From Methylomonas albis (lineage in GTDB: Bacteria; Pseudomonadota; Gammaproteobacteria; Methylococcales; Methylomonadaceae), in the NCBI RefSeq assembly GCF_014850955.1, contig NZ_JACXSS010000001.1:1736001-1800000 (forward strand): DNA of 64,000 nt. The letters run 5' to 3'. Shown here in pieces: positions 26,209 through 35,037 of the stretch (positions are counted from its first letter, which is position 1; the number at the start of each line of letters is the position of its first letter). The notes under the pieces were generated by a model. The model did not search any database. It was not told where the DNA came from and worked only from the letters and a program-made list of their open reading frames with translations. The position numbers were made by a program, and so were the translations under genes.

Positions 26209-27651
26209 TCATGTTTGCGTCTCCATAAACGCTCGCAATTGCTGAAAATCCAACTTCCCATTCGCCAATCGAGGCAACTCTTCCAAAACCAGATAACGAC
26301 TCGGCTGCATATAGGCGGGCAATTGGCGGCTGAGTGACTTGCGAATCTCGGCGATGCTCATTCCCGGTTCTAAAACCACTGCCAAAGCTGGACGCTGGCC
26401 GGCTGTGGGGTCGTCTATGCCGATCACGGCGCAAGCTTTGACTCCGGGGATGGCATTCACAACCGCCTCGATTTCCGCTGGTTCGACGCGGTAGCCGGAG
26501 CATTTCAGCATGCGGCCCAAACGGCCATGGAAGCGGTATTCATTTTGTTCCAGGCTGGCGCGGTCGCCGGTGGCATACCAACCGTCAGCGCTCATAAAAG
26601 ACTGCACGTGACCGTCGCGCCAGTAGCCGCTGGCTAGCGTCGGTCCGCGTACCCTTAGTTCGCCGGTGTCGGCGGAGATATGCAGTTCGCAGCCGGCGGC
26701 GGATAGGCCGATGGGGATGGTTTGCTCGGCGACCAAGCGCTCGCGTTGTACCGGCCAGTAACAGCAGACATTCGTTTCGGTGGGGCCGAAGAAATTGTAT
26801 AAGGCGGTCTGCGGCAAACTGGCGGCCAGATCGATCAGGGCCGGGGTGGGGAACACCTCGCCGGCGAAAATAATAAAGCGCAAAGCCGCCAGCGGGGTTT
26901 GCGCCAGGTTGCCTTTGTAGGTGAGGAAGGCCAGCAAGGACGGCACTGTGTACCAACCGCTGATGGCTTGTTCGTTCAGCCAGGCGCTCAAGCGAGCCGG
27001 GGCCATGGTCAAGCCGGCCGGGATGAAATGCAGGCTGGCGCCGCTGCCTAATACGGCGTAAAGATCGAAGGTGGATAGGTCGAAGAAAAACGGCGCGCTG
27101 CTAGCGATGCGGTCGTCAGGGGTTAAGGCCAGCAAGTCGGCGGCCCAGGATGTGAACGCCAAAATCGCCCGATGACTAAGCGCTACGCCGCGCGGTTGGC
27201 CGGTGGAGCCGGAGGTATACAAAATCGCCGCCAACGCTTCGGCGGGAATATCAACGACTGCGGGATTCGCGGCGGCGCAAGCGTTGATGTCCAGCCACAG
27301 GCTTTCATCCAGCCAAGTTGGTACTGCGCCGGTTCCCAATACCGTGTGAACCTGAGCGTCGGCGACGATAAAGTTAAGTCTGGGTGCCGGGTTTTTTAAA
27401 TCTAAAGGTACATAGCAAGCACCCGCCAGCAGAACGCCGAACAATGCGCAGGCGGCATCGATACCACGATCTAGATGCACCGCGACCGGCTGGCCGGGCT
27501 GTACGCCCTTCGCTTGCAAGGCAGCGGCGACGGCTTGTGCCTGTTGCAGTAATTGCCGATAGCTGAGTTGCCGATCTTGCTCTTGCAAAGCCAGGGCGTC
27601 GGGTTGGTGTTGGCATTGGTGTAGAAAGGGTTCTAGCAGCATGGGTGGCAA
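26209..27651 (-). CDS. Stand-alone amino acid adenylation enzyme (possible prolyl-AMP ligase)
   Basis: A 480-residue ANL-superfamily ligase. Motifs are A3 YTSGSTGQPRGVALSH, A4 FFFDLSTFDLY, A5 NFFGPTETNVC, A7 YATGDRA and A10 PRLANGKLDF. The aspartate in FDLS is the residue that binds the substrate amino group, so an alpha-amino acid is expected. Reading the Stachelhaus positions by eye gives D-L-F-Y-I-A-F-V-C, close to the proline code I recall for PltF/RedM (D-L-L-Y-L-A-L-V-C). Length and free-standing form also match PltF, PigI and RedM. It would load proline onto the carrier protein at 29043-29282. Other small hydrophobic amino acids remain possible. Confidence 0.85.
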   Translation of the reverse strand: MPPMLLEPFLHQCQHQPDALALQEQDRQLSYRQLLQQAQAVAAALQAKGVQPGQPVAVHLDRGIDAACALFGVLLAGACYVPLDLKNPAPRLNFIVADAQVHTVLGTGAVPTWLDESLWLDINACAAANPAVVDIPAEALAAILYTSGSTGQPRGVALSHRAILAFTSWAADLLALTPDDRIASSAPFFFDLSTFDLYAVLGSGASLHFIPAGLTMAPARLSAWLNEQAISGWYTVPSLLAFLTYKGNLAQTPLAALRFIIFAGEVFPTPALIDLAASLPQTALYNFFGPTETNVCCYWPVQRERLVAEQTIPIGLSAAGCELHISADTGELRVRGPTLASGYWRDGHVQSFMSADGWYATGDRASLEQNEYRFHGRLGRMLKCSGYRVEPAEIEAVVNAIPGVKACAVIGIDDPTAGQRPALAVVLEPGMSIAEIRKSLSRQLPAYMQPSRYLVLEELPRLANGKLDFQQLRAFMETQT

Positions 27652-27673
27652 ATTCTAAAAATAATGTACTTAT

Positions 27674-27746
27674 CGCTCCCACGCTCCAGCGTCTCGAACC
27701 GCTGGAGCGGTTCTAACTGCATTCCCACGCCGGAGCGTGGGAATGA
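27674..27746. repeat. Third REP hairpin copy, double hairpin
   Basis: cgctcccacgctccagcgtc, then an accgctggagcggt hairpin, then attcccacgccggagcgtgggaat. The same building blocks as the two copies beside the RAYT, located between the adenylation and condensation-like genes. Confidence 0.75.
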
Positions 27747-27756
27747 TGGAAGAGTA

Positions 27757-29046
27757 TTATGGGCTATTCAATAACTCGACATTCATCCGCGCAATCACCG
27801 CATCCAGCCACGCTTCGTCGATTGCTGGCGCTAAGTAGCTATAGGACAAAACCAGCTTGCCGTCGAGCTGGCTGGCCAGCAGCGCCAAACCGGGCGGCAA
27901 AGTCATCCAGCACATCAGGGATAGATTGCTGACCGGCACACCGAGAAAGCCTTTTTTGCTCCAGGACAAGTCGCCGATGTCGGAAAACCACAGCGAACTC
28001 AACTCGCCGCCGCTGTGTTGTTTGCGCAGCACTTTGGCATACTTTTCGGGTGACAACCATTGCCCCAGCCACATCAGCGGCAGGTAGGCCAAGTCCAGTT
28101 CATCTCGCACCACTTGCTGATGTTCGCTGAGTAAGTGCGCAAACAAGCCTGTTCTATCCCGCACCTGCTCGCGCGTCGCGCGGGCAAACAAGCAGCCGAT
28201 ATGGTTGCCAAATACCGGCGTTGGCGCATTCTGCCGCCGCAAGTTAAAAGCATAAGGGATGCAATAACCGTCTTTTGCGGCCGGCGGGCCGACCAATTCC
28301 ATGGCCCGCATAAAGCAGCCCAGATAGTACAAAGTGCGCCCGGTCAAACCGGTAGATTGTTGTGCCAATTTGGCGATGCCTTGCGACTGCTCGGCGTCGA
28401 AGCGCTGTACTTTTAACTGCAGGCGTTGCGGCCCTTGTTCAACTTGCGTGGGCAGGCAGCTATTCAGGCTATTGGCAGCGGTGTTATGGCGTTTGGCTTT
28501 GAAGAATAATTGCAGTTTTTTCCAGAAACTCCATTGCGCCAGTTTGGCTTCGATCAGCGATGGCGAGTCTTTGAAACTGTCCGGTTTGTCTGAGGACAAG
28601 AAATCCAGCAATATCTTGCAGCCTCGGGCATCTAATAGTGGATGCAGCCAGATCAGCAGCAGAGTGCCGCCTTCCGCCCCGGCTATCCAGTGTACGGTCA
28701 GCGGCCGGGATTCCGGACGATTGAAAATATCCAGCAGCAATTGTTGCGATTGCTCTGATTCGTCGGCACCGGGCCGGCATTGATGCAGTTCCAGCGCTAT
28801 GGGGTTGCCGGTAGCGACCCAGGCGAAACGCTTGCCGCGCGGCTGAATGATGGCTGAGGCTTGCGGAAAGCACTCCACCAGCAAATCCAGGCGCTTTTGC
28901 AGGGCCGGCAAATCCGGCGTGTCAGCCAATTGCAAGGCAAACCCGCAATATCCGCCCGGCATGCCGGCGTTGCGGATTTCCTGGTCGAGTACGAAGGTAA
29001 AATAATCGCCCGGATTGAACAGTTTCTCGGCAAGGTCAGTCATCAA
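27757..29046 (-). CDS. Condensation/WS-DGAT-like acyltransferase
   Basis: A 429-residue protein of the chloramphenicol-acetyltransferase-like fold. The catalytic HxxxD motif is visible as LHPLLDARG (about residue 133), and a second family-like segment is SLWFSDIGDLSWSKKGFLGV (about residue 340). It is probably a free-standing condensation enzyme or acyltransferase that uses a carrier-bound or CoA-bound acyl group. The ATG overlaps the carrier-protein stop by four bases, so the two are translationally coupled and likely partners. The acceptor is unknown. Confidence 0.75.
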   Translation of the reverse strand: MMTDLAEKLFNPGDYFTFVLDQEIRNAGMPGGYCGFALQLADTPDLPALQKRLDLLVECFPQASAIIQPRGKRFAWVATGNPIALELHQCRPGADESEQSQQLLLDIFNRPESRPLTVHWIAGAEGGTLLLIWLHPLLDARGCKILLDFLSSDKPDSFKDSPSLIEAKLAQWSFWKKLQLFFKAKRHNTAANSLNSCLPTQVEQGPQRLQLKVQRFDAEQSQGIAKLAQQSTGLTGRTLYYLGCFMRAMELVGPPAAKDGYCIPYAFNLRRQNAPTPVFGNHIGCLFARATREQVRDRTGLFAHLLSEHQQVVRDELDLAYLPLMWLGQWLSPEKYAKVLRKQHSGGELSSLWFSDIGDLSWSKKGFLGVPVSNLSLMCWMTLPPGLALLASQLDGKLVLSYSYLAPAIDEAWLDAVIARMNVELLNSP

Positions 29047-29282
29047 GCGTGGCCGCTGCGGCGTATCCAGTTTTCCAGTGCGTTCAGGCTACTGACGTTA
29101 TCCGGCTCGATTTCGGTGTCCGGCAGCGATACGCCGAATTCTTTCTCGGCGAACATGATCAGACGCATGATGCCCATGCTGTCCAGGCCGGCGTCCAACA
29201 GGTTGTCGTCATCGCCGAATGCAGCTGGATCTTCGTGGTAAATCAGTTCGGCGAAGATGAAATTCTTGAGTTTTTCCTTCAT
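29043..29282 (-). CDS. Acyl/peptidyl carrier protein
   Basis: A 79-residue carrier protein with the phosphopantetheine serine in DAGLDSMGIMRLI (about residue 35). It resembles DltC- and PltL/PigG-type free-standing carrier proteins more than fatty acid ACPs. First gene after the methyltransferase in the minus arm and coupled to the condensation-like gene. It is the likely acceptor of the amino acid activated by the adenylation enzyme. Confidence 0.9.
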   Translation of the reverse strand: MKEKLKNFIFAELIYHEDPAAFGDDDNLLDAGLDSMGIMRLIMFAEKEFGVSLPDTEIEPDNVSSLNALENWIRRSGHA

Positions 29283-29345
29283 GGCATCGAATGGGGTTGG
29301 GTTGTGAGAGTAAAGAAAATGTACTAGAAGGCAACGATACTATCG

Positions 29346-29852
29346 TTATGCCAAGTCCGACGAGAACTTCTGTAAGGCAAAGCCCCAGCGCGGGACTTTA
29401 CGGCAATAGTCGTTATAAGACGCCCCAAATCGGCTGGCTAGGCCCGGTTCTTCGTGAAACACCACAGAGGTATGGAAAAACAGCGCAATCGAGGCCGCAT
29501 AAATTAACAGGGCCGGGCCGGCAAACAGCAAACATTCAGCCAACAACAGTAGCAGAACGCCTTGAAACATGGGGTTGCGAGTGCGGCGGTAAAGCCCGGT
29601 GACGACCAGTTTTTTGGGTGGATCGATTGGGGCAGGGGTGCCCAGGCCTTCTATGGCAAAATCCCAGACGCAGCGTAGATAAATGGCCGAACCGAGGATC
29701 AGGCAGATGCCGGCTGGCAGCGCCCAACCCGGATTAGCCGGTTGCAACTGACCGCTAGTATCGGAAAGCAAGCAGTAGGGAATATACAAAAGCACCGCGC
29801 CGGGAACGAGCAGGGTGAATAGTAGGATCTTGAAAGCAAGGAAAGGGCGCAC
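29346..29852 (-). CDS. Isoprenylcysteine carboxyl methyltransferase-family membrane protein
   Basis: About 168 residues with four or five helices. The C-terminal half has the family signature LYRRTRNPMFQGVLLLLLAE and FHEEPGLASRFGASYNDYCR, which bind S-adenosylmethionine in ICMT/PEMT-type methyltransferases. The start is uncertain: a GTG at 29852 precedes the first helix, while a TTG at 29924 would extend into the divergent promoter region. Probably methylates a carboxylate, phenol, amine or lipid headgroup in the membrane. It stands at the head of the minus arm, back to back with the ACP operon. Confidence 0.75.
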   Translation of the reverse strand: MRPFLAFKILLFTLLVPGAVLLYIPYCLLSDTSGQLQPANPGWALPAGICLILGSAIYLRCVWDFAIEGLGTPAPIDPPKKLVVTGLYRRTRNPMFQGVLLLLLAECLLFAGPALLIYAASIALFFHTSVVFHEEPGLASRFGASYNDYCRKVPRWGFALQKFSSDLA

Positions 29853-29935
29853 GTATCTGTTTCGGGATCGAAAATAAGTGAACGGTGTAGATTTCGGGCA
29901 ATTTTGGCATTCCCCACGCCGCAATCCAAGTGATT

Positions 29936-29964
29936 TTGAACCTCCTTGGGAATTTGTGTAGAAT
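29936..29964 (+). promoter_or_regulatory. Sigma-70-type promoter of the ACP-ketosynthase operon
   Basis: TTGAAC (29936-29941), a 17-base spacer and TAGAAT (29959-29964) form a near-consensus promoter about 30 bases upstream of the ACP start. It points into the plus arm of the biosynthetic locus and suggests housekeeping transcription. Confidence 0.65.
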
Positions 29965-29994
29965 CCGGGGTTTGTTAATGGAACTTAAATAGCC

Positions 29995-30258
29995 ATGTCA
30001 GATGACTTGATTAGCCAATTGAAAACCATGCTTATCGAGGGCTTGCTCCTGGAAGACATTGTCCCGGATGATCTGTCTGCGGATGATGCTTTATTCGGCG
30101 GCGGATTGGGATTGGACTCCATCGACGCGCTGGAAATTGGCGTGATGCTGGATCGTCAATACGGCATCAAGATCACCTCCGGCGACGAACGCAACAATCA
30201 GATTTTTCTCTCTCTCCGCTCGCTCGCCGAATTCGTTGCTGCAAACCGTATCCGTTAA
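29995..30258 (+). CDS. Acyl carrier protein (aryl-polyene-cluster type)
   Basis: An 87-residue ACP with the phosphopantetheine serine in GGLGLDSIDALEIGVML (about residue 41). Its C-terminal part, KITSGDERNNQIFLSLRSLA, is typical of ACPs from aryl polyene and related clusters. It is the first gene of a tight plus-strand run of six or more genes and two bases from the next. It should carry the growing chain for the ketosynthase pair at 33835-35786. Confidence 0.9.
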   Translation: MSDDLISQLKTMLIEGLLLEDIVPDDLSADDALFGGGLGLDSIDALEIGVMLDRQYGIKITSGDERNNQIFLSLRSLAEFVAANRIR

Positions 30259-30260
30259 GC

Positions 30261-30872
30261 ATGGGGAATGTTATCAAGCCGATAGCCATTGCCTGCCTAA
30301 TTATTGCCTATCCCTTTCTTAGCGCTTATCTGGCTGGTCTCGGTTTTGCCAGCTTAGAGCTATTCGTGTTCGCGGCGCTGACCCTATGGCGCGGCATTTC
30401 CGCAAGCCGCTTGTTGGCCCGATGGGGTAGTTTTTTATTGGCCGCCGTGTTGTTGGCCGGTGCCTATTTCGCCAACGCCTATTTCATCTGGTTGCTCCCC
30501 TCGTTTGCCTATTTGTGGCTGACATTCTTGTTTGGACATACCTTGTGGTCGCCGCCTTCTTTTATCGAACGCTTGGTGCGTTTGCAGTTTCCCGAACTAG
30601 TGCCGGGCATTGCTGACTATTGCCGGCAACTGACCTGGATTTGGACTGGGTTTTTTGCCGCCAATATAGGCATTTGCGCTGCGCTGCCGGCTCTTGCAGG
30701 ACAAACTGCTTGGGCACTTTACACCGGTGTGTTGGTGTATCTGTTGATGGGCATGCTGGGAACTGGCGAATGGTTTTACCGGCATAGGCGTTTTCCCGAT
30801 CTGGAGATTCCGCCGGCGTTGGAAACTTTTAAGTGCATTGCCATGAATGGGCATAAGGTCTTCAAGGGATGA
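30261..30872 (+). CDS. COG4648-type membrane protein
   Basis: A 203-residue integral membrane protein with about six helices, a central LFGHTLWSPPSFIERLVR motif and a soluble C-terminus (WFYRHRRFPDLEIPPALETF). It matches the conserved membrane protein encoded between the ACP and LolA-like genes of aryl polyene clusters, whose role is unknown. It overlaps the next gene by four bases. Confidence 0.75.
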   Translation: MGNVIKPIAIACLIIAYPFLSAYLAGLGFASLELFVFAALTLWRGISASRLLARWGSFLLAAVLLAGAYFANAYFIWLLPSFAYLWLTFLFGHTLWSPPSFIERLVRLQFPELVPGIADYCRQLTWIWTGFFAANIGICAALPALAGQTAWALYTGVLVYLLMGMLGTGEWFYRHRRFPDLEIPPALETFKCIAMNGHKVFKG

Positions 30873-31501
30873 ACGTCAAACTCGGCGGATATTTGCTCTT
30901 GGCTTTATTGCCAACGCTGGGATGGGCCGATGAAGCCTTACTAACCGAGCTGTTGGCTCGCATCCGCCAAACCGGGCAGACGCAATTTAAATACGAGGAA
31001 ACCCGCGTGCTGGAGCTGGCCGCGTCGCCCTGGCATGGGCAAGGTTATATGCTGTCTGGCGCTGATGGCAGTCTGGTCAAATTGCAACTGCAGCCGGCGC
31101 GGGTGATCATGGCCATCACCGAACAGCGTATGTATTATTGGGATCCCGAGCAAAACCAACGCCACAGCGCGGCTTTGGGCGCGGCGGGTCCCGCAGGCGA
31201 TCAAATCGCCGTATTCCGTTCCATCCTGCAAGGCCACACTGAAGAATTGCAGCTTAACTATGCCATCGCCGCTGAAAAGCAAGGCCCGCAATGGACTTTG
31301 CGGTTGACGCCGAAGCCGGAGCTGAGCGGTGATGATCTCGCTTCTATTGAAATATCCGGCGATGACAAAGACGAGCAACGGCGCATTTTAATCAAACAGC
31401 CCGACGGCGAATCCACCGAGTACCGGATGCAGAAAGCCACTGAAGCGCAGCAACAGGAATATTCCATCCAGCGTTTGCTGCTGGAAGCCAGCGGAGAATA
31501 A
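30869..31501 (+). CDS. LolA-like outer-membrane lipoprotein carrier family protein
   Basis: A 210-residue secreted protein with a signal peptide (LLLALLPTLGWA) and a LolA-like beta sheet (FKYEETRVLELAASPWHGQG, AITEQRMYYWDP). In aryl polyene clusters a LolA homologue next to an MMPL exporter is thought to carry the lipid-like product through the periplasm. The gene order here is the same: ACP, COG4648, LolA, MMPL, ketosynthase. Confidence 0.82.
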   Translation: MNVKLGGYLLLALLPTLGWADEALLTELLARIRQTGQTQFKYEETRVLELAASPWHGQGYMLSGADGSLVKLQLQPARVIMAITEQRMYYWDPEQNQRHSAALGAAGPAGDQIAVFRSILQGHTEELQLNYAIAAEKQGPQWTLRLTPKPELSGDDLASIEISGDDKDEQRRILIKQPDGESTEYRMQKATEAQQQEYSIQRLLLEASGE

Positions 31502-31504
31502 GCC

Positions 31505-33838
31505 GTGTCTTTTGTTTGGAGAAAGCGCTGGTTCATGCTGTTGTTTCCGCTGTTGTTGGCGGTCACTTTCTGGCAAATCCGCGTCGAAACCGACCTGAAC
31601 GCCTTTTTTACCGCCACCGACGACGAGGATTCCAGGCTGCTGTCCGGCTTGTTAAAATCCGGCGAACTATCGCGGCGTTATTTGTTAGTGGTCGAAAAAG
31701 CCGAGCAAGCAAGCTCGACCGGCCAAACCAGTATCCCGGAAAATCCTGTTTCGATTGCCGAGTTTAGCGCGCGACTGGTGCAACAGCTCGCCAAACGGGA
31801 TGATGTGGAACAAGTATGGCCGGCAGACCAGCCGCCGCGCGACTGGATAGCTGCCGTAGCCTCTTATGCGCCTTACCATGCCCGCCTATTCAGCCTTAAC
31901 CCTGCAGAAGATAGCCACGAATTGTTCGATTCCGGCCAGCTGGAAGCCAAGGCCGAAGGTCTCAAACAAGCGCTGCTTTCGCCCCAGGGCGGCTTCGTCA
32001 AAACCGTCGCCAAGCAGGATCCTTTGCTGCTGTCTTTAAACGGCTTCAAGGATTTGCAAGGCCAATTCCAGCAACAAGCCCAGCTCGGTAGTGGCGGTGC
32101 GTTGATTTTGCAAAGTCGGCCGGCCGCTCTTGATTCCGAAGCGCATATTAGATTGCAAGCGGCGATTCGGGCCAGCTTCGCCAGCTTGAATACCGCTGCC
32201 GGCGGCACGTTCCGGCTGGCGATGGCCGGGGTGCCGGTTTTCAGCGTGGCCGCGCAAAGCGAGATTAGCCAGGATGTGACGTTGGTGTCGGTGGTGTCCA
32301 GTCTCGCTGTGGCCTTGGTGTTTTTATTTCTGTTTCATTCCTTTTCGGCTTTGCACTGGGTGATGATGGTGCAGGCCGCGTCTTTTGTGGTCGGCACCTT
32401 GGCCACCGCCTTGGTTTTCCCGCAGGTTCATAGTTTGACGTTGGCCTTGGGTGCCAGCTTGATCGGCATTTCCTCCGATTATCCCATTCATGTGATGGTG
32501 CATTGCGCCAAACACCGCAACACGCCGCTATCGGCGGCCAAGCTGTTGTGGCCCAGTCTGTTAATGGGCGGCTTGACCACCGTGATCGGTTACGGCGCCT
32601 TGGGCTTTACCGGATTTCCCGGATTCGAGCAAATTGCGGTGTTTGCTCTGGCTAGCGTCGTCGGGTCTTTGGGCTTGACCCGCTGGGTGTTGCCGGCCTT
32701 GCTGGTCAATTCCTCGCTGCATTCCGCGCATTTGCCCGGTATCGCCGCTTGGGTGGATTTCTGCGGCCGTCACCGGAAAGTCTTGCTGGGCTTGTTTGCA
32801 GTCAGCGTGCTACTGGCCGGGTTGTGCCTGCCGCAAATCCGTTGGATGGACGATATGCAGAAGCTGGCTGTGGACATGGATTTGTTGAAACAGCAGGATG
32901 CTGCGGTGCGTGCGCATTTTTCCAGTATCGAGCCGGGCCGCTTTGTGTTGATACAAGCGGACGACTGGGAAACCGCGCTGCAACGATCCGAAGCCGCCGA
33001 ACGGCGTTTGAAAACCTTAAAACAAGCCGGAGTCGTCAGTGCATACCACGGCCTGTTTCCCTGGTTGGTGTCCGCACAGTTACAAACCGAAAACGCCCAG
33101 GTTTACGAACGGGCTTTAACGCCGGAATTTCGGCAAGCCTGGCAAGCAGGATTATCCAAGGCTGGTCTATCGGTCGAGAAGCTGGGAGCTTTATTGCCCG
33201 CTTCGGCTGAAGTATTGCAACCCGTTGCAGTAATGGATTCGCCGGTGCGGCACATCCTGTCCGGACAAATGCTGGCAGGGGATAATGGCGTGATATTGTC
33301 GTTGTGGCTGGGCGAGCACGATCCCGACAAACTGAGTGAAGGCTTGGCCGGTTTGGCCGGCACGCGTTACTTCAGTCAAAAGGATCAATTAGATCACTTG
33401 GCCGGCAAATATCGGGACCGTTCCTTGGTGATGCTGGGCATAGGTATTGGGGTGATGGCATTGTTTATCTGGTTGCAGGAACGCAATCTACGCAAGGTGT
33501 TTTTGACCTTGCTGCCTTCCGTGGCTGCCGTGCTGTTTATTTTCGCCACCTGGGCGCTGATGGGCGAGGAAGTCAGTTTTCTGCACGTGATTGGCTTGTT
33601 ACTGTCGGTGTCGCTGTGCGTGGATTACGGCATATTTTTTATCGACAATCGCGGCAAGGATGCCGATGTTACTTATCACGCCATCGCCTCATCAACGCTA
33701 ACCACGTTGGCGTCTTTCGGCGCTTTGGGATTGGGCAAGACGCCAACCTTGCCAATTCTGGCACTCTCGGTAAGCTTGGGTGTGACCCTGGGCTTTCTAC
33801 TCTGCCCTTTACTGATCCAAAAACCCAGCAATCAATGA
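31505..33838 (+). CDS. MMPL/RND-type lipid exporter
   Basis: A 777-residue inner-membrane transporter from a GTG start, three bases after the LolA-like gene. It has the two-fold RND architecture: one helix, a periplasmic domain, then five helices (about residues 255-400, with LGASLIGISSDYPIHVMVH), repeated in the second half with the corresponding SLCVDYGIFFID motif (about residue 700). The acidic residues in these helices are the expected proton relay. It should export the finished polyketide/lipid. Its stop overlaps the ketosynthase start (ATGA). Confidence 0.88.
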   Translation: MSFVWRKRWFMLLFPLLLAVTFWQIRVETDLNAFFTATDDEDSRLLSGLLKSGELSRRYLLVVEKAEQASSTGQTSIPENPVSIAEFSARLVQQLAKRDDVEQVWPADQPPRDWIAAVASYAPYHARLFSLNPAEDSHELFDSGQLEAKAEGLKQALLSPQGGFVKTVAKQDPLLLSLNGFKDLQGQFQQQAQLGSGGALILQSRPAALDSEAHIRLQAAIRASFASLNTAAGGTFRLAMAGVPVFSVAAQSEISQDVTLVSVVSSLAVALVFLFLFHSFSALHWVMMVQAASFVVGTLATALVFPQVHSLTLALGASLIGISSDYPIHVMVHCAKHRNTPLSAAKLLWPSLLMGGLTTVIGYGALGFTGFPGFEQIAVFALASVVGSLGLTRWVLPALLVNSSLHSAHLPGIAAWVDFCGRHRKVLLGLFAVSVLLAGLCLPQIRWMDDMQKLAVDMDLLKQQDAAVRAHFSSIEPGRFVLIQADDWETALQRSEAAERRLKTLKQAGVVSAYHGLFPWLVSAQLQTENAQVYERALTPEFRQAWQAGLSKAGLSVEKLGALLPASAEVLQPVAVMDSPVRHILSGQMLAGDNGVILSLWLGEHDPDKLSEGLAGLAGTRYFSQKDQLDHLAGKYRDRSLVMLGIGIGVMALFIWLQERNLRKVFLTLLPSVAAVLFIFATWALMGEEVSFLHVIGLLLSVSLCVDYGIFFIDNRGKDADVTYHAIASSTLTTLASFGALGLGKTPTLPILALSVSLGVTLGFLLCPLLIQKPSNQ

Positions 33839-35037
33839 CCTTGTCGCCGCTGATCTCTCCCGTCGCCGTCACGGCCTACCAGTGCGTCAGTGCTGGCGGC
33901 GACGATGTCGAAGCCTTGTATACCAGCCTGATCGCCAATCGTACCTGTCTGAGCCCTTTAACTCTATTTGCTATTCCTTTCGAAACCCTGGTGGGCGAGG
34001 TCAGGTCAACATTGCCGGCAATTCGTTCCAGCATGCAAGCCTACGACTGCCGCAATGCCAGATTGGCGTTGAAAGCTTTGAATCAAGGCGCTTTCCGCAC
34101 CGACCTCGAACGAGCAAGAGCAAGTTACGGCGCGGGGCGAGTGGGTTTGATATTGGGTACCAGTACCTCAGGCATTTACGATTCCGAAAACGCCTATGCG
34201 CGGCTGTTGCAGGAAGGGGCCATGCCCAAGGATTTTGAGTTTCTGCAGGTGCAGACGGCTCAGGCTACCGCCGAATTTTTGCAACGGGAGTTAGGCTTGC
34301 AAGGGCCTTGCTACGCCATATCCACGGCATGTTCTTCCAGTGCCAAGGCTTTGGCGGTGGGGCAACGCTTAATCGCCACCGGCTGTTGCGACGCGGTGTT
34401 GGTGGCTGGGGTGGATAGCCTGTGCCGTTTGACGCTACGCGGCTTTAACAGCTTGCAGTTGATTGCGCCGGATGCCTGCCGGCCTATGGATGCCGACCGT
34501 CAAGGGATCAATATAGGCGAGGGCGCGGCCTTATTGTTGCTGGAAAAACCAAGCGCCGACAACGCCGGCCGGCCCCGACTACTGGCGGTGGGCGAATCCT
34601 CGGATGCTCATCATATGAGTGCCCCGCATCCCGATGGCGTCGGCGCCGCTACAGCTATGGCTCAGGCCTTGCGACTGGCGGGGCGGGAAGTGGGGGAAGT
34701 CGATTACATCAACCTGCACGCGACCGCCAGCTCACTCAACGATCAGTCCGAAGCCAGGGCCGTCGTCAGCTTGTTTCCCAACCCGCCGCCTTGTAGTGGC
34801 GTCAAAGGATTGCTGGGTCATACCCTGGGCGCGGCCGGTGCGGTGGAAACGGTGGTCAGCCTGTTGGCCTTGGATCGCGGCTTTTTGCCCGGCACCTGCG
34901 GCTTGCGGCAGCCGGACCCGCAATGTCTATTCTCGGTGATCGCCGCACCGAACCTGCAAATAAATCCGCGACTGATATTGAGCAATGCCTTTGGCTTTGG
35001 CGGCAACAACGCCAGCGTGTTACTGGAGGCGGCGTGA
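33835..35037 (+). CDS. Beta-ketoacyl-ACP synthase (FabF-like ketosynthase)
   Basis: A 400-residue ketosynthase from the ATG at 33835, which overlaps the exporter stop. The catalytic triad is visible: cysteine in STACSSSAKAL (about residue 165), histidine in NLHATASSLNDQSEA (about 300) and histidine in GLLGHTLGAAGAVE (about 330). It ends with NAFGFGGNNASVLL. It performs decarboxylative chain extension on the ACP. The next gene starts inside its stop (TGATG), and the two probably form a KS/CLF heterodimer. Upstream reading in this frame to 33616 lies inside the exporter gene and is not used. Confidence 0.92.
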   Translation: MTLSPLISPVAVTAYQCVSAGGDDVEALYTSLIANRTCLSPLTLFAIPFETLVGEVRSTLPAIRSSMQAYDCRNARLALKALNQGAFRTDLERARASYGAGRVGLILGTSTSGIYDSENAYARLLQEGAMPKDFEFLQVQTAQATAEFLQRELGLQGPCYAISTACSSSAKALAVGQRLIATGCCDAVLVAGVDSLCRLTLRGFNSLQLIAPDACRPMDADRQGINIGEGAALLLLEKPSADNAGRPRLLAVGESSDAHHMSAPHPDGVGAATAMAQALRLAGREVGEVDYINLHATASSLNDQSEARAVVSLFPNPPPCSGVKGLLGHTLGAAGAVETVVSLLALDRGFLPGTCGLRQPDPQCLFSVIAAPNLQINPRLILSNAFGFGGNNASVLLEAA

